Assembly (NCBI GenBank): GCA_003996215.1
Contig: QJPP01000470.1
Location: 17,850 to 81,849, forward strand
Source: Jaltomata sinuosa
Taxonomy: Eukaryota; Streptophyta; Magnoliopsida; Solanales; Solanaceae
Direction: 5' to 3'
DNA length: 64,000 bases
The notes below the pieces were generated by a model, which saw only the letters and a program-made list of their open reading frames with translations, was not told the DNA's origin and made no database searches. Below are positions 45,601-56,924 of this stretch, one piece after another. A program made the translations under genes and the position numbers. Each line of letters opens with the position of its first letter. Within the stretch, counting starts at the first letter, position 1.

Positions 45601-46921
45601 CCCATTGGAGATTCATATTAGGGATCAACATGGCTATTGTAATACAATTGAAGTAGAGCCAGACACTGAGCCATGGTATCATGATATCAAACAGTTCTTG
45701 AAAATAAAAGAATATCTGCTACATGTCAATGGAGATCAAAAGAGAACTATTAGGCGACTCGCCAATGGTTTCTTCTTAAGCGGGGAGGTCTTGTACAAAA
45801 GAACCCCAGATTTGAACTTATTGAGATGTGTGAATATTCAACAAGCTGAAATGATCATGAACGAAGTGCATTTGGGGGTATGTGGCCCACACATGAATGG
45901 CTATGTTCTAGCAAAAAAGATTATTCGGGCAGGATACCATTGGTTGACCATGGAACGAGATTGCTTCCATTTTGTTCACAAGTGTCACCAGTGCCAAATC
46001 CATAGCGACTTGATTCACTCACCTCCTTCAGAGTTGCACCCTATGTCTGCTCCTTATCCTTTTATTGCTTGGGGCATGGACGTTATTGGGCCAATTGAGC
46101 CAAAAGCTTCTAACGAACACCGATTTATTCTAGTCGCCATTGATTACTTCACTAAATGGTTAGAAGTTGTTACTTTCAAATCAGTCACCAAGAAAGTGGT
46201 GGTGGACTTTGTTAATTTCAATATCATATGTCGTTTTGGTATACCAAAGACCATTATTATAAACAATGCAACCAATCTTAATAGTCATCTGATGAAAGAG
46301 GTCTGCGAATAATTTAAAATTGTCCATCGCCATTCTACCACTTACCAACCTAAAGCAAATGGAGCGGTTGAAGCAGCAAATAAGAATATCAAGAAGATTC
46401 TTAGGAGGATGATCCAAGGATCTAGGCAGTGGCACGAAAAACTACCTTTTGCTCTTTTAGGATACCGCACAACTATTCGTACATCAGTTGGTGCAACTCC
46501 TTACTTATTGGTTTATGGAACGGAGACTGTCATACCCGCAAAAGTTGAAATCCCCTCTCTTCGAATCATTGTTGAAGTAAAGATTGATGACACTGAATGG
46601 GTCAAGTCTAGGCTAGAACAATTATCATTGATAGATGAAAAGTGATTAACGGCAGTTTGCTTCGGACAATTATACCAGCAAAGGATGGCTCAAGCTTACA
46701 ACAAAAAAGTACGTCCAAGGCATTTTGAAGTTGGTCAACTTGTTGTAAAACGTGTTCTTCCCCACCAAGAAGAGGCTAAGGGAAAATTTGCTCCAAATTG
46801 GCAAGGCCCTTACGTTGTTAAACATGTGTTGTCTAAAGGAGCTTTACAACTGACATATATAGAGGGAAGGGTGGCAGACATGACCGTCAATGCAGACTTG
46901 GTCAAAAGATACTACGTCTAA
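45601..46921 (+). pseudogene. Element B integrase
   Basis: HHCC part: EVHLGVCGPHMNGY, then HKCHQCQIH (about 45855-46000). Catalytic core: Asp in GMDVIGPIE (about 46075). The second position reads NNATNLNS, so the expected Asp of the core is Asn here. Glu is in ANGAVEAANKNIKK (about 46370). The carboxy-terminal part has VRPRHFEVGQLVVKRVL and WQGPYVVKHVLSKGALQL, typical of the lineage. Stops lie at 46310 and 46643; the natural end is TAA at 46919-46921. No chromodomain, as expected for Tat. Confidence 0.88.
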
Positions 46922-47089
46922 CACTCCCTCACTTTAACACCTTTGTACGCAACATTCTCAGATTGAAGTGATGAAAGATTATCATTTTCCTTATAAAAAT
47001 ATCACTACCTCTTGCTATCCCTTTGATCTTTATTATATTTCTTTATTTTCCCTCTTTGGAACCACAACCAAAAAAAAAACATGTGTTCA

Positions 47090-47157
47090 CTTGAACTACG
47101 TTTGACCTGATTCCTAAAAAGGATATGTAGGCATCCCTGTTCTGGGGTTCGGTCCAA
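47090..47157 (+). repeat. Recurrent motif of element B, copy 2 (after pol)
   Basis: TTGAACTACG, TTTGACCTGATTCC, then AAGGATATGTAGGCA and GGGTTCGGTC. A short TCCT-AAAA-AGGA stem sits where copy 1 has its longer stem. Confidence 0.75.
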
Positions 47158-47353
47158 CCAATCAAAAGATCACGCTTCCCCAGTATTCAAAGAAACTGGG
47201 GCATTTTTATTTTTTTATCTAAATGATTCCAAAGTTGTAATTCACTCTTGAAGTCCCTTTCTACATTGTTCCCCTAAAACCTTCCGACCAATCTTTGAGA
47301 ATGCTAAGTTTGTGTGCCGCGAATATGCGAAGTGTGAAAAAAAATTATTATAA

Positions 47354-47690
47354 TAAAATGAGAGAGTCTTATAGGTGAAAACCTTCATGGGCACCATAAG
47401 GCGATGGTAAGCGAGAGAAATAAAATGAGAGAGTCTTATAGGTAAAACCATCACGGGCACCATATAGCAACGATAAATGAATAAAATAAAATGAGAGAGT
47501 CTTATAGGTGAAAATTCTCACGGGAACCATAAGGCGACAGTAAGTAAAAGAAATAAAATGAGAGAGTCTTATAGGTGAAAACCCTCACGGGCACCATGAG
47601 ATGACGGTAAGCGAGAGAAATAAAATGAGAGAATCTTATAGGTTAAAACCCTCATGGGCACCCTAAGGCAATGCTAAGTTTATGATAAAT
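47354..47690 (+). repeat. 67-bp minisatellite (x5) in the 3' region of element B
   Basis: TAAAATGAGAGAGTCTTATA recurs at 47354, 47421, 47487, 47554 and 47621, with spacing 66-67 bp. Each unit continues with CTCACGGGCACCATAAGG-type sequence. Confidence 0.95.
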
Positions 47691-48048
47691 TGGGAGAGGT
47701 CAGTTTGTTGAAAATTCACAAGGGGCACCACTGATTGAACGAGGGTTCTTATCCTAGCATGTGAATGACCAAGGCAAAGAATTTGGTTTCAGATAAAAAG
47801 GTGTAACCTATTTCGAGATTTAGATGACTTTGATGGATCGAACGTCCAATCCAAAATGCATGCCATGGTTCATTGAAGTTGGTACAGATCTCCAGATAAG
47901 CTTCTTCTCTTTTTGCCCAGAAGGGACACATTTTTTGTTGTTTTGAACATAATTCCTTCTATTTTTATTTTTCATCATTTTTTTTCTTTCTTTTGTCTTT
48001 GTCCCCTAGTATATTCTTTGAGTTGCTTTCAGTATAATCTCACATCAA

Positions 48049-48510
48049 ATGCAAAAGCAAAGAAAAAGCTGTAAAATCGAATATGATTTTATAGTGGTAC
48101 AGAGCAAAGACTATTGGGCGTGCACCACATTCAACATCAAACTATTTGTGATAGATCTTGCTAAGTGTAATGCTCGAAAATCAAGATATTATTTTGAGAC
48201 ACTTAGTTGGAGGATCTCCAATCAAGAATGTGATTTAAGAATATGGTTGGTTACACACATACCCGAAAAGGTATTGGACCAAAATAGTCAGGACGGGAGT
48301 TTAAAAGATGAAGGTTCAAGGCTTCCAAGCAATCTGTTCAATAATCAATCGAGTCAATTATGTAGACGTTGGGAGAACTTAAAGATAATCTTCACAGGGT
48401 ATCAAGACCACAAACCAACCACCACTTTGAACTTACAATTTTTTCTTTGTTTAAACAGGAATAAAGTAATTTCGAGAGTAGTTTGTGGAAAAACGATTGC
48501 CACAAAGTGA
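48049..48510 (+). CDS. Unassigned 153-codon open frame in the 3' region of element B
   Basis: An ATG-started, stop-free frame of 153 codons between the two minisatellites. I recognise no domain. The composition is mixed and not low-complexity, with several Cys and Trp (YWACTTFN, LCRRWENLK), unlike the A/T-driven frames around it. No signal peptide or membrane segment is evident. In a copy this full of stops, an open frame may be chance. It could be a fragment of captured gene sequence. Low confidence that it is a gene. Confidence 0.2.
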   Translation: MQKQRKSCKIEYDFIVVQSKDYWACTTFNIKLFVIDLAKCNARKSRYYFETLSWRISNQECDLRIWLVTHIPEKVLDQNSQDGSLKDEGSRLPSNLFNNQSSQLCRRWENLKIIFTGYQDHKPTTTLNLQFFLCLNRNKVISRVVCGKTIATK

Positions 48511-48534
48511 AGTTTCTTCAATCTTTGATTATCA

Positions 48535-49140
48535 TTTTCCTAGTTGCATTTTTAGAGCACTAAACCCCTATTTTCTTCCATAACTTCACAGGGTACGACA
48601 TTCCCTGGTTGCATTTTTAGGGCACTAAACCCCTATTTTCTTTCATGACTTTACAGGGTACGACATTCCTTGGTTGCATTTTTAGGGCGCATAACCCCTA
48701 TTTTCTTTCATGACTTCACAGGGTACGACATTTCCTGGTTGCATATTTAGGGCACTAAACCCCTATTTTCTTTCATGACTTCATAGGGTACGATATTCCC
48801 TGGTTGCATTTTTAGGACACAAAATCTCTATTTTCTTTCATGACTTCACAGGGTACAACATTTCCTGGTTGCATTTTTAGGGCATAAAATCCCTATTCTC
48901 TTTCATGACTTCACAGGGTACAACATTTTCTGGTTGCATTTCAGGGCACAAAAATGCCTATTTTCTTTCATGACTTCACAGGGTACGACATTCCCTGGTT
49001 GTATTTTTTAGGGCATAAAACCCCTATTCTCTTTCATGACTTCACAGGGTACAACATTCCCTGATTGCATTTTAGGACCAAAAAAAACTTTTATTCTCTT
49101 TTTATGACTTCAAAGGGTACGATATCCCTTGATTGCGTTA
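48535..49140 (+). repeat. 65-bp minisatellite (about 10 units) in the 3' region of element B
   Basis: TTCCCTGGTTGCATTTTTAG recurs about every 65 bp (near 48537, 48602, 48668, 48732, 48797, 48861 and on to about 49123), each unit ending ATGACTTCACAGGGTACGAC. Units drift toward the right edge. Confidence 0.95.
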
Positions 49141-49805
49141 TTGAGAACAATAATCTTATTTTATGTTTGTACTTATTTTAAATTTCTATTATTGTTGTTC
49201 TTACCATTAGAGTAGTTAGTTATAGCTTTACTAATAACTCACAAAATTTTCCTAGTGCAAACTGGGGCAAAAAATTTTGTTCGTTTTTGTTTGTTTGTTT
49301 GTCTTTGATTGTTTGCAGATTTTCCCGCAAAGCACATGTTTGATGTCCAAAAATGAAATCCCATCTCTGGTTAGAAAAGAGAAGAATGTTCAATCTCGAA
49401 GACAGTTAGAGTCAGCTTTAAAGTATATAGCGACCCTACGTCTCAAGAGTCATCTTCTTAGCTTCTGATCAAGAAAACAAGCATCCAAGAATATTCTACG
49501 AACGGTGCTTGAGAGGAGCGTCAACAACTCAATCCAAGTTACAAGTTCATGTCTCAAATCCTAACTTCAAGATTGAATTTTGAGATCAAGGTACCCACTC
49601 GACAGAAGGTGAGGTGATAACTGAAGATCCAAAAGGAGAACATCTGAAGAAAGAGAGTGAAGACAAGTAGAGTTGATAGGATCTTGTATTTTTTCCATGC
49701 TAGTTTTATTTTTATTTTCTTCTTATGTAATAACAGGAGACACGAACTGGAATCTTGACGGGACCTCACTCAACCCTCCAACTCATCCTTTCATCCCTAT
49801 ATCCA

Positions 49806-49880
49806 TTTGAACTACACGTGACCTGATTTTCTTATAACCTGAGATATGTAGGCTGCCCAAAGCCAGGGCTCGGTCACACC
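49806..49880 (+). repeat. Recurrent motif of element B, copy 3 (before 3' LTR)
   Basis: TTGAACTACACGTGACCTGA, then GAGATATGTAGGCTGCCC and GGGCTCGGTCACACC. Same block order as copies 1 and 2. Confidence 0.72.
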
Positions 49881-49979
49881 TTTTTCTTTTTATTTCTTTT
49901 CATATTTTGAATAAATAGTTCAGTCAAAATTAGTCACGTCGTTCACTTCTTTGGCTGAAAACTCTTCATATTTTCAAAT

Positions 49980-49994
49980 AAAAGAGGAGCATTC
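49980..49994 (+). other. Polypurine tract of element B
   Basis: AAAAGAGGAG followed by CATTC and the LTR start TGTGAACACC at 49995. Position and composition fit the plus-strand primer. Confidence 0.65.
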
Positions 49995-51055
49995 TGTGAA
50001 CACCAAATTTTTGACCGAACCTAAAGTTTTACACTTTTTATTATTAAATATTTCTTTTAGATTTAATTAGACATTTTTATTTTACTCTATATTTAACAAG
50101 TTCATTTTAAAAGATTTAGAAAATAAAATAATAGTGTCACAGTTTTATGATATGTTTGTTTTTATTTGCTTTTAAAAATGTGTTTTTCTTTTAATATAAA
50201 TTTTAATAAATAAGCTAGTAATTTTAATATTTTCTTAGTTACATTTTATTTTTAGTATATATTTTTGTTAGTCCAAATAATTAGTTACTATTTTTATATA
50301 TACATTTTTATATGCACTATTATATATATACTAGTTTATATATACTACTTTTATACATTGTTATATGTATACTATTTTATATATACATTTTTATATATGC
50401 TATTATATATACTATTTTATATAATACTACTATATATAAATTATTCTGAATTTTGTTTTTTTTTTAAAAACAAAAAAAAAACTTCTAACCCTCCTAAACT
50501 TCCCAACCTCCCACTAACCCATTCACCCCACGTACTCCTTCCACTCCTACACGTACTCCTTCCACTCCTACAATCTATGACACACTCACACACAACAATC
50601 CATACCTCTATATATAGTAACACACACACGGTAAAAACAACAACAACACAGAGAAAAAAAACAAAAAAAGGAAGAAGACAGAAAAAGAAAAAGAAAAAGA
50701 AAGAGAGGAAAAAAGAGGAAGAAAAAGTACAAAGAAAGGAGAGAAATAGAAAAAGTAAGAAAAGAGGAGAAAGAAAAGAGGATAAGTTTAGAGTTTGGTT
50801 ACCGTTTGGAGTTCTGGTGACAACATTCCTGCTTTTAATTTTTTATTTATTCATCAAACAGGTTTCTATTAAGTTCCTTTCCTTATATTTTTATAGCTTT
50901 AATATTATGAATCGAAATATGAATAAAGTTATATAAACGTTTTCATGTATTTGTGTAATATTTGGAGTTGATTATTTGCATGATTTTCTTCTTTTTTTTT
51001 ATTATGAAATTATTCAAATTTCATATGTGTTTAAACTGTTAGATTTCTTTGACAT
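49995..51055 (+). repeat. Element B 3' LTR, left part
   Basis: Begins TGTGAACACCAAATTTTTGA and includes the TATATATA at 50609-50616 and the purine-rich stretch at 50660-50782. Interrupted at GACAT (51051-51055) by element C. Long open frames here are low-complexity and not genes. Confidence 0.92.
50609..50616 (+). promoter_or_regulatory. Candidate TATA box of the element B 3' LTR
   Basis: Same CCTCTATATATAGTAACAC context as in the 5' LTR. Confidence 0.4.
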
Positions 51056-53292
51056 TGTAACGACCGGGTCCGTCATTACGGGTAGTCCAAATCGTGCCAA
51101 GTTTTACAGTTAGAAAACTCCGAGTTTGGGAGTTTGAAATTTTGCTAGGCTAGTCTCAGCCGGTTTAGGAGCGAGGTATGGTCTAGGACAATCCGGGTAA
51201 GGATTGGGTTGGATGTCTTGTGTTGAGCTAGTTTTACCCATAGCTAACACATAGAGGAGTTCGGGGGACTTCTCGGAATCGAATTCGGGTAAGTAGAACT
51301 CCCGGAATCGAGCTTGACGTGAAGGGGTTATTTCGGGACGTCAAAAAAATAAGTGTGTTGTAAAATGGACTAATTTTGGAGATTTTACGACTTTCTGTCT
51401 CGTGTCAACCGCTATAGAGATTGACACTCCGCCGTAGCGACCTCCACTGTAGCGGGAAAATTACGGCTACAGCGGAAGTCAACGTCGGTCAGCCTCCGCC
51501 ATAGCGAGTGACTCCACTACGATGGTACTGCTATAGCGGAGCAGACCGCTATAGCGGAGCGTGACAGGATTTAATTCAGAAACTTTTCAAAAAGTTTAGT
51601 TTTTCTTGAAACATTTTGGGAGAAGGAGGACGCGATTTTGGGCGATTTCTACCAATTTTCCATTATTTTTCTTCCCTAAAGTAAGGTTTCTTCTCCCCAA
51701 ACTTCGTGCTACTTTTTCTACGCGGTAGAATTGCTAGAAGGGAACTTGGGGAAGGGTTGGAATAACCCAGGGATGGTAGAATCCGCAGAAGAAGGGGGAT
51801 TCTAGGCATGGAAGTTCTTGGGCATTGTTAAAAATAAGATTTTATGATCACATATTGCTAATTTCTCTATTTTTATCCGTGAAAATGATAGAACTAGGGA
51901 AATTAATGGTGGGAAGCCCGGGAAAAAAGGTAGGATGATCATGGATGGCCTGGGTGGTCTGAGATTTGGTATAATCCGGGTAATGTGCAGGCCTTGTTTG
52001 TTAATTTGAGTACTTGTATATTGTTTTAGACCAAGAACGAGAAAGGAATCCGGAACACAGGAAAGCTCGGGTTGAGTAGAGCTTTGATCATTTCGAGGTA
52101 GGTGATGGCTTACGATTCCTATGAATGTTGTATATTTTGTACTCTTATCTAAGTGTTTTTATGAATTGCATTGCTTAGAGGAATTGTGTAGAATATCTAA
52201 GGGTCTTATTTTACAGTCTGTGAATTGAACGGTGTGTTGCTTGTTGATGTACAAGTTGTTTGTTCATTATTTGACTGTGGATTGTTGACATTCGGTTGGC
52301 TCAGATACCACGACTGGTACGGGTATACTAACGGTTGGCACGAGTATCACGCCTGGTAAAGGTATAATAAATGGTTGGCTCGGATACCACGCCTGGTACA
52401 AAATACTAACAGTTGGATCGGGTACCACGCCTGGTACGGGTTTATTTTACTGCATCACTTCATTTATATTGTTGCATTACATTGACTGTTATTGGTTCCG
52501 TGAGTGGACCGGGTTGCTTTATTGAATTGTGATACTGGTTGGTGGTCCTTGAGTGACCGGGAATCCTGTTATATCTATTGAAATGGTCTTGGATTAGGTC
52601 GGGTGGTCCGTTTAACACTTAGTTGTTGTTTAAAGGGTATCCTAGGGTGGGTCCGGGCTTGACGAAAGGATGAATTATTAGTTATGTGACTGTTGTTTAT
52701 GGTTATCAAGGGTGAATTTCATGTGAGAACAAGCTAGGTAGAGACTTGTAGTCTAGGGGAGCCTGTTGACTTGTTGCATGTTTTCCGTACTTGTACTTGA
52801 TTTGCTGTACTAAATTATACACTATTTATTTGGAACTGGCTGATGATCCTACCAGTACACGGTGGTTGTGTACTGATACTACACTTGCTTGTATTTTTTA
52901 TGAGTACAGAAAATCTTTCGGCGGTTGACGCATGACCTCATCTATAGTACCAGCGTTTCCAGACTTCAAGGGCGAGCCACTTCGATCGAGCTGCCTTGAA
53001 TCTATCATTAGGGTTGTAGCCCATTTGTTTCGGGCTTAGACCATTTCCTTATATTTTTGGGGTTGCATCCCCATACTCTAGATATTGGTAGAATTGTGTG
53101 GTACTGCAACTTTCAGATTCTAGGGAGAAATTTTCGCAGGTTAACTTAATGAAGTTTTTTCATTATTATTGAATTGCTAGTTTACTTTTATGCACTGGTT
53201 TTGAGATTTTAGAATAATTAAGTTCGGGGAAGTGATGGTTCGCTCACCCGAGGTTTGGGTGAGTGCCACTCACGGCGGTCTGGATCGTGACA
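51056..53292 (+). repeat. 5' LTR of element C
   Basis: TGTAACGACCGGG to GATCGTGACA, the same 2237 bp as the 3' LTR of element A. Carries the GC-rich palindromic cluster (51405-51560) and the 39-bp repeats. The TATAAAA of element A reads TTATCAAGG here. Confidence 0.92.
52304..52437. repeat. 39-bp tandem stem-loop repeats in the C 5' LTR (x4)
   Basis: Four units, the last with a complete GGTACCACGCCTGGTAC, the others each with one or two changes. Confidence 0.85.
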
Positions 53293-54600
53293 AAAGATCA
53301 TGCTTCAAAAAATTCAGAAAATCTTGGCAGAAGCTCATGGTTCGCGGTACTCAATTCATCTGGGTGTTACTAAAATGTATAGAAACTTGAGGCAGCGTTA
53401 CTGGTGGCCCGGGATGAAAAGGGACATAGTCAGTTTTGTGTCCAAGTGTCAGAATTGCCAGCAGGTATAGTATGAGCACCAGAGACCTGCAGGACTACTT
53501 CAAAGAATGCTCATTCCAGAGTGGAAGTGGAAAAGGATAGCCATGGACTTTGTGGTGGGTCTTCCCAGGAAATTGGGGAAGTATGACTCAATTTGGATCA
53601 TTGTTGACAGGCTGACCAAGTCTGCTCACTTTATTCCAGTCAGGGTAGATTTTAATTCGCAACAATTGGTTAAGATCTACGTGAAGGAGATTATGAGATT
53701 GCATGGGGTGCCACTGTCCATCATTTCAGACAGGGGTACGCAGTTCACCTCTAAATTTTGGGGCAAGCTACATGAAGATTTAGGTACACAACTCACTTTT
53801 AGCACAACCTTCCATCCTCAGACTGATGTTCAGTCGGAGAGGACGATCCAGGTATTGGATGATATACTGAGAGCATGTGTGATGGACTTCGGGGGTCATT
53901 GGGACCAGTTTCTACCATTGTGCGAGTTCTCATACAACAATAACTATCACTCCAGTATTGACATGACACCATTCGAGGCGTTGTATGAGAGGAGCTGCAG
54001 ATCATCGGTTGGGTGATTTGAGGAAGGTGATGTAAATCCTTTGGGAGTGGAATTGGTAAAGGAAGCACAAGAAAAGGTAAGGGGCATTCAAGCTAAGTTG
54101 TTGGCTGCCCAAAGCAGGCAGAAGGAGTATACAGATCGCAAGGTCCGGAACATAGAAATTCAGGTTGGTGAACATGTATTGTTGAAGGTGTCACCAATGA
54201 AGGAGTTATGCGGTTTGGTAAGAAGGGCAAGCTTAGCCCTTGGTTCATCGGTCCTTTTGAGGTTCTTGAGATTGTAGGGCCAGTGGCTTACAAGTTAGCA
54301 CTGCTGCCCAGTTTGTCGGGCATCCATCAGGTATTCCATGTATCCATGTTTAAGCGATATCATGGGGATGGGGACTACATCATCAAGTGGGATGAGGTGC
54401 TTTTTGATAAGGATCTTCGTTATAAAGAGGAACCAATTTTGATTCTTGCTCAGGATGTCCGGTGGTTGAGGAAAAAGGTGATTGATATGGTAAAGGTTCA
54501 GTGAAAGCATCATCCGGTTGAGGAAGCCACTTGGGAAATCGAGAAGGACATGCGGGACTAGTACCCTCATTTGTTTGAGAATTCATGTACTACACTTTCT
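53293..54600 (+). pseudogene. Element C residual integrase and chromodomain-like tail
   Basis: Starts at the homologue of about position 15663 in element A. Contains the end of the zinc-binding part (CQNCQQ), core residues (DFVVGLP; IISDRGTQFTSKFW; the Glu segment ERTIQVLDDIL) and a W-x-x-x-x-x-E-E-A-T-W tail near 54500-54560. Breaks: TAG at 53468, TGA at 54014, a single-base deletion near 54200 and TGA at 54502. Element A lacks a stop at each of these places, so they are independent lesions. No start codon or upstream domain remains. Confidence 0.88.
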
Positions 54601-55138
54601 TTCCTTTATTTCTATAAATTCGGGTTTGATCGTTCAGGGATGAGCGATGGGTAAATTAGTATCTATTGTAATGATCGGGTTCATCGTTATGGGTAGTCCA
54701 AATTATACCAAGTTTTAGAGTTAGAAAACTCCAGGCTTGGGAGTTTGAAATTCTAGGCTAGGCTAGTCTCAGCCGGTTTAGGAGCGAGGTATGGTCTAAG
54801 ACAATCCGGATAAGAATGGGTTAGATGTCTTGTGTTGATCTAGTTTTCCCCGTAGCTAACACATAGAGGAGTTCGGAAGATTTTTCGAAATCGAATTTGG
54901 GTAAGTAGAACTCCCGGAATTGAGGTTGACGTGAAGGGGTTATTTTGGGACTTTAGGAAAATAAGTGTGTTGTAAAATGGACTAATTTTGGAGGTTTTAC
55001 GACTTTCTGTCCCGTTTCAACCGCTATAGTGATTGACACTCTACCGTAGCGACCTTCGCTGTAGTAGAAAAATTACCGCTACAACGGAAGTCAACGTCGA
55101 TCAGCCTCCGCCATAGCGGGCGACTCCGTTATGGCAGT

Positions 55139-55187
55139 ACCGCTATAGCGGAGCGGACCGCTATAGCGGAGCAGACCGCTATAGCGG
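55139..55187. repeat. CCGCTATAGCGG palindromes, three in 18-bp tandem
   Basis: Three perfect 12-bp palindromes (the first lacking only its outer base context) at 18-bp spacing with GAGCGGA/GAGCAGA linkers. Other LTR copies in the window have one or two, so the number varies. Confidence 0.85.
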
Positions 55188-55935
55188 AGCGTGACGGAAT
55201 TTAATTCAGAAACTTCCCCAAAATAGTTCAGTTTTTCTTGAAATATTTTAGGAGAAGAAGGAGGCGATTTTAGGCGATTTCTACCAGTTTTTCATTGTTT
55301 TTCTTCTCTAATGTAAGGTTTCTACTCCCCAAACTTCGTACTATTTTTCCTACGCGGTAGAATTTCTAGGAGGAAACTTGGGGAAGGATTGGAATAACCT
55401 AGGGATGGTAGAATCCAGGGAAGAAGGGGGGGTTCTAGGCATGGAAGTTTTTGAGCATTGTTAAAAGTAAGGTTTTATGATCACATATTGCTAATTTCTC
55501 TATTTTTATCCGTGAAAATGATAGAACTAGGGAAATTAATGGCGAGAAGCCCGGGAAAAAGGGTAGGATGATCATGGGTGGCCTGGGGGTCTGGGATTTG
55601 GTATGATCCGGGTAATGTGCAGGCCTTGTTTGTTAATTTGAGTACTTGTATATTGTTTTAGACCAAGAACGAGAAAGGAATCAGGAACACGGGAAAGCTC
55701 GGGTTGAGTAGAGCTTGGATCATTTCGAGGTAGGTGATGGCTTACAATTTCTGTGAATGTTATATATTTTGTACTCTTATCTAAGTGTTTGTATGAATTG
55801 TATTGCTTAGAGAAATTGTGTAGAATGTCTAAGGGTCCTGTTTTACAGTCTGTGAATTGAACGGTGTGTTGCTTGTTGATGTACAAGCTGTTTGTTTATT
55901 ATTTGACTATGGATTATTGACATTCGGTTGGCTCG

Positions 55936-56069
55936 GGTACCACGCCTGGTACAGGTATACTAAATGTTGGCACGGGTACCATGCCTGGTACAGGTATAAC
56001 AAATGGTTGGCTCGGGTACCATGCCTGGTATGAAATACTAACGGTTGGCTCGGGTACCACGCCTGGTAC
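55936..56069. repeat. 39-bp tandem stem-loop repeats in the C 3' LTR (x4)
   Basis: GGTACCACGCCTGGTAC in the first and fourth units, with near-identical second and third units. Confidence 0.85.
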
Positions 56070-56924
56070 ATGTTTATTTTACTGCATCACTTCATTGATA
56101 TTGTTACATTGCATTGACTGTTATTGATTCTGTGAGTGGACCGAGTTGCTTTATTGAATTGTGATACTGGTTGGTGGTCCTTGAGTGACCGGAAATCCTG
56201 TTATGTCTATTGAAATGGTCTTGGATTAGGCCGGGTGGTCAATTTAACACTTAGGTGTTGTTTAGAGGGGATCCCAGGGTGGGTCCGGGCTAGACAAAAG
56301 GTTGAATTATTAGTTATGTGACTGTTGTTTATGGTTATCAAGGGTGGATTTCATGTGAGAATATGCTAGGTAGAGACTTGTAGTCTAGGGGAGCCTGTTG
56401 ACTTGTTGCATGTTTTCCATATTTGTACTTGATTTGTTGTACTGAATTATACACTATTTATTTGGAACTGACTGATGATCCTACCAGTACACGGTGATTG
56501 TGTACTGATACTGCACTTGCTTGTCTTTTTTGTGAGTACAGAAAATCTTCCGGCAGTTGACGCACGACCTCATCTGTAGTACCATCGTTTCCAGACTTCA
56601 AGGGTGAGCCGCTTCGATCGAGCTGCCTTGAATCTATCATTAAGGTTGTAGCCCATTTGTTTCGATCTTAGACCATTTCCTTATATTTTTGGGGTTATAT
56701 CCACGTACTGTAGATATTGGTAGAATTGTTTGGTACTGCGACTTTCAGATTCTAAGGGGAATTTTTCGCAGGTTAACTTAATGAAGTTGTTTCATTATTA
56801 TTGAATCGCTAGTTTACTTTTATGCATTTGTTTTGAGTTGTTAGAACGTTTAACTTCGGGGAAGTGATGGTTCGCTCATCCGGGGGTTGGGTGAGTGTCA
56901 CTCACGGCGGTCTGGATCGTAACA

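Larger units (their letters stand above)
46922..49979 (+). other. Long 3' region of element B between pol and 3' LTR
   Basis: About 3 kb without retroelement domains, holding two copies of the recurrent motif, two minisatellite arrays and one unassigned open frame. A long variable 3' untranslated region with tandem repeats is a known property of Tat-lineage elements. Confidence 0.8.
51056..56924 (+). mobile_element. Element C: internally deleted sibling of element A
   Basis: Two LTRs (2237 and 2258 bp) of the same family as element A enclose only about 1.37 kb. GACAT flanks both ends (51051-51055 and 56925-56929), a perfect 5-bp target duplication. The internal part begins in the integrase zinc-binding region, so gag, protease, RT and RNase H (about 3.5 kb relative to A) are gone. 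It is inserted in the 3' LTR of element B, therefore younger than B. Confidence 0.93.
54667..56924 (+). repeat. 3' LTR of element C
   Basis: TGTAATGATCGGG to GATCGTAACA, 2258 bp, the extra length coming partly from an expanded palindromic cluster. Contains the 39-bp repeats (55936-56069). Confidence 0.9.

Noticed and set aside
47354..49140. Regularly spaced repeats that might suggest a CRISPR-like array
   Set aside because: Units are contiguous tandem copies without unique spacers, in a plant retrotransposon 3' region.
50265..50936. 223-codon plus-strand open frame in the element B 3' LTR
   Set aside because: Driven by TAT-rich and purine-rich low complexity; the 5' LTR copy does not keep it open, and it crosses the promoter region.
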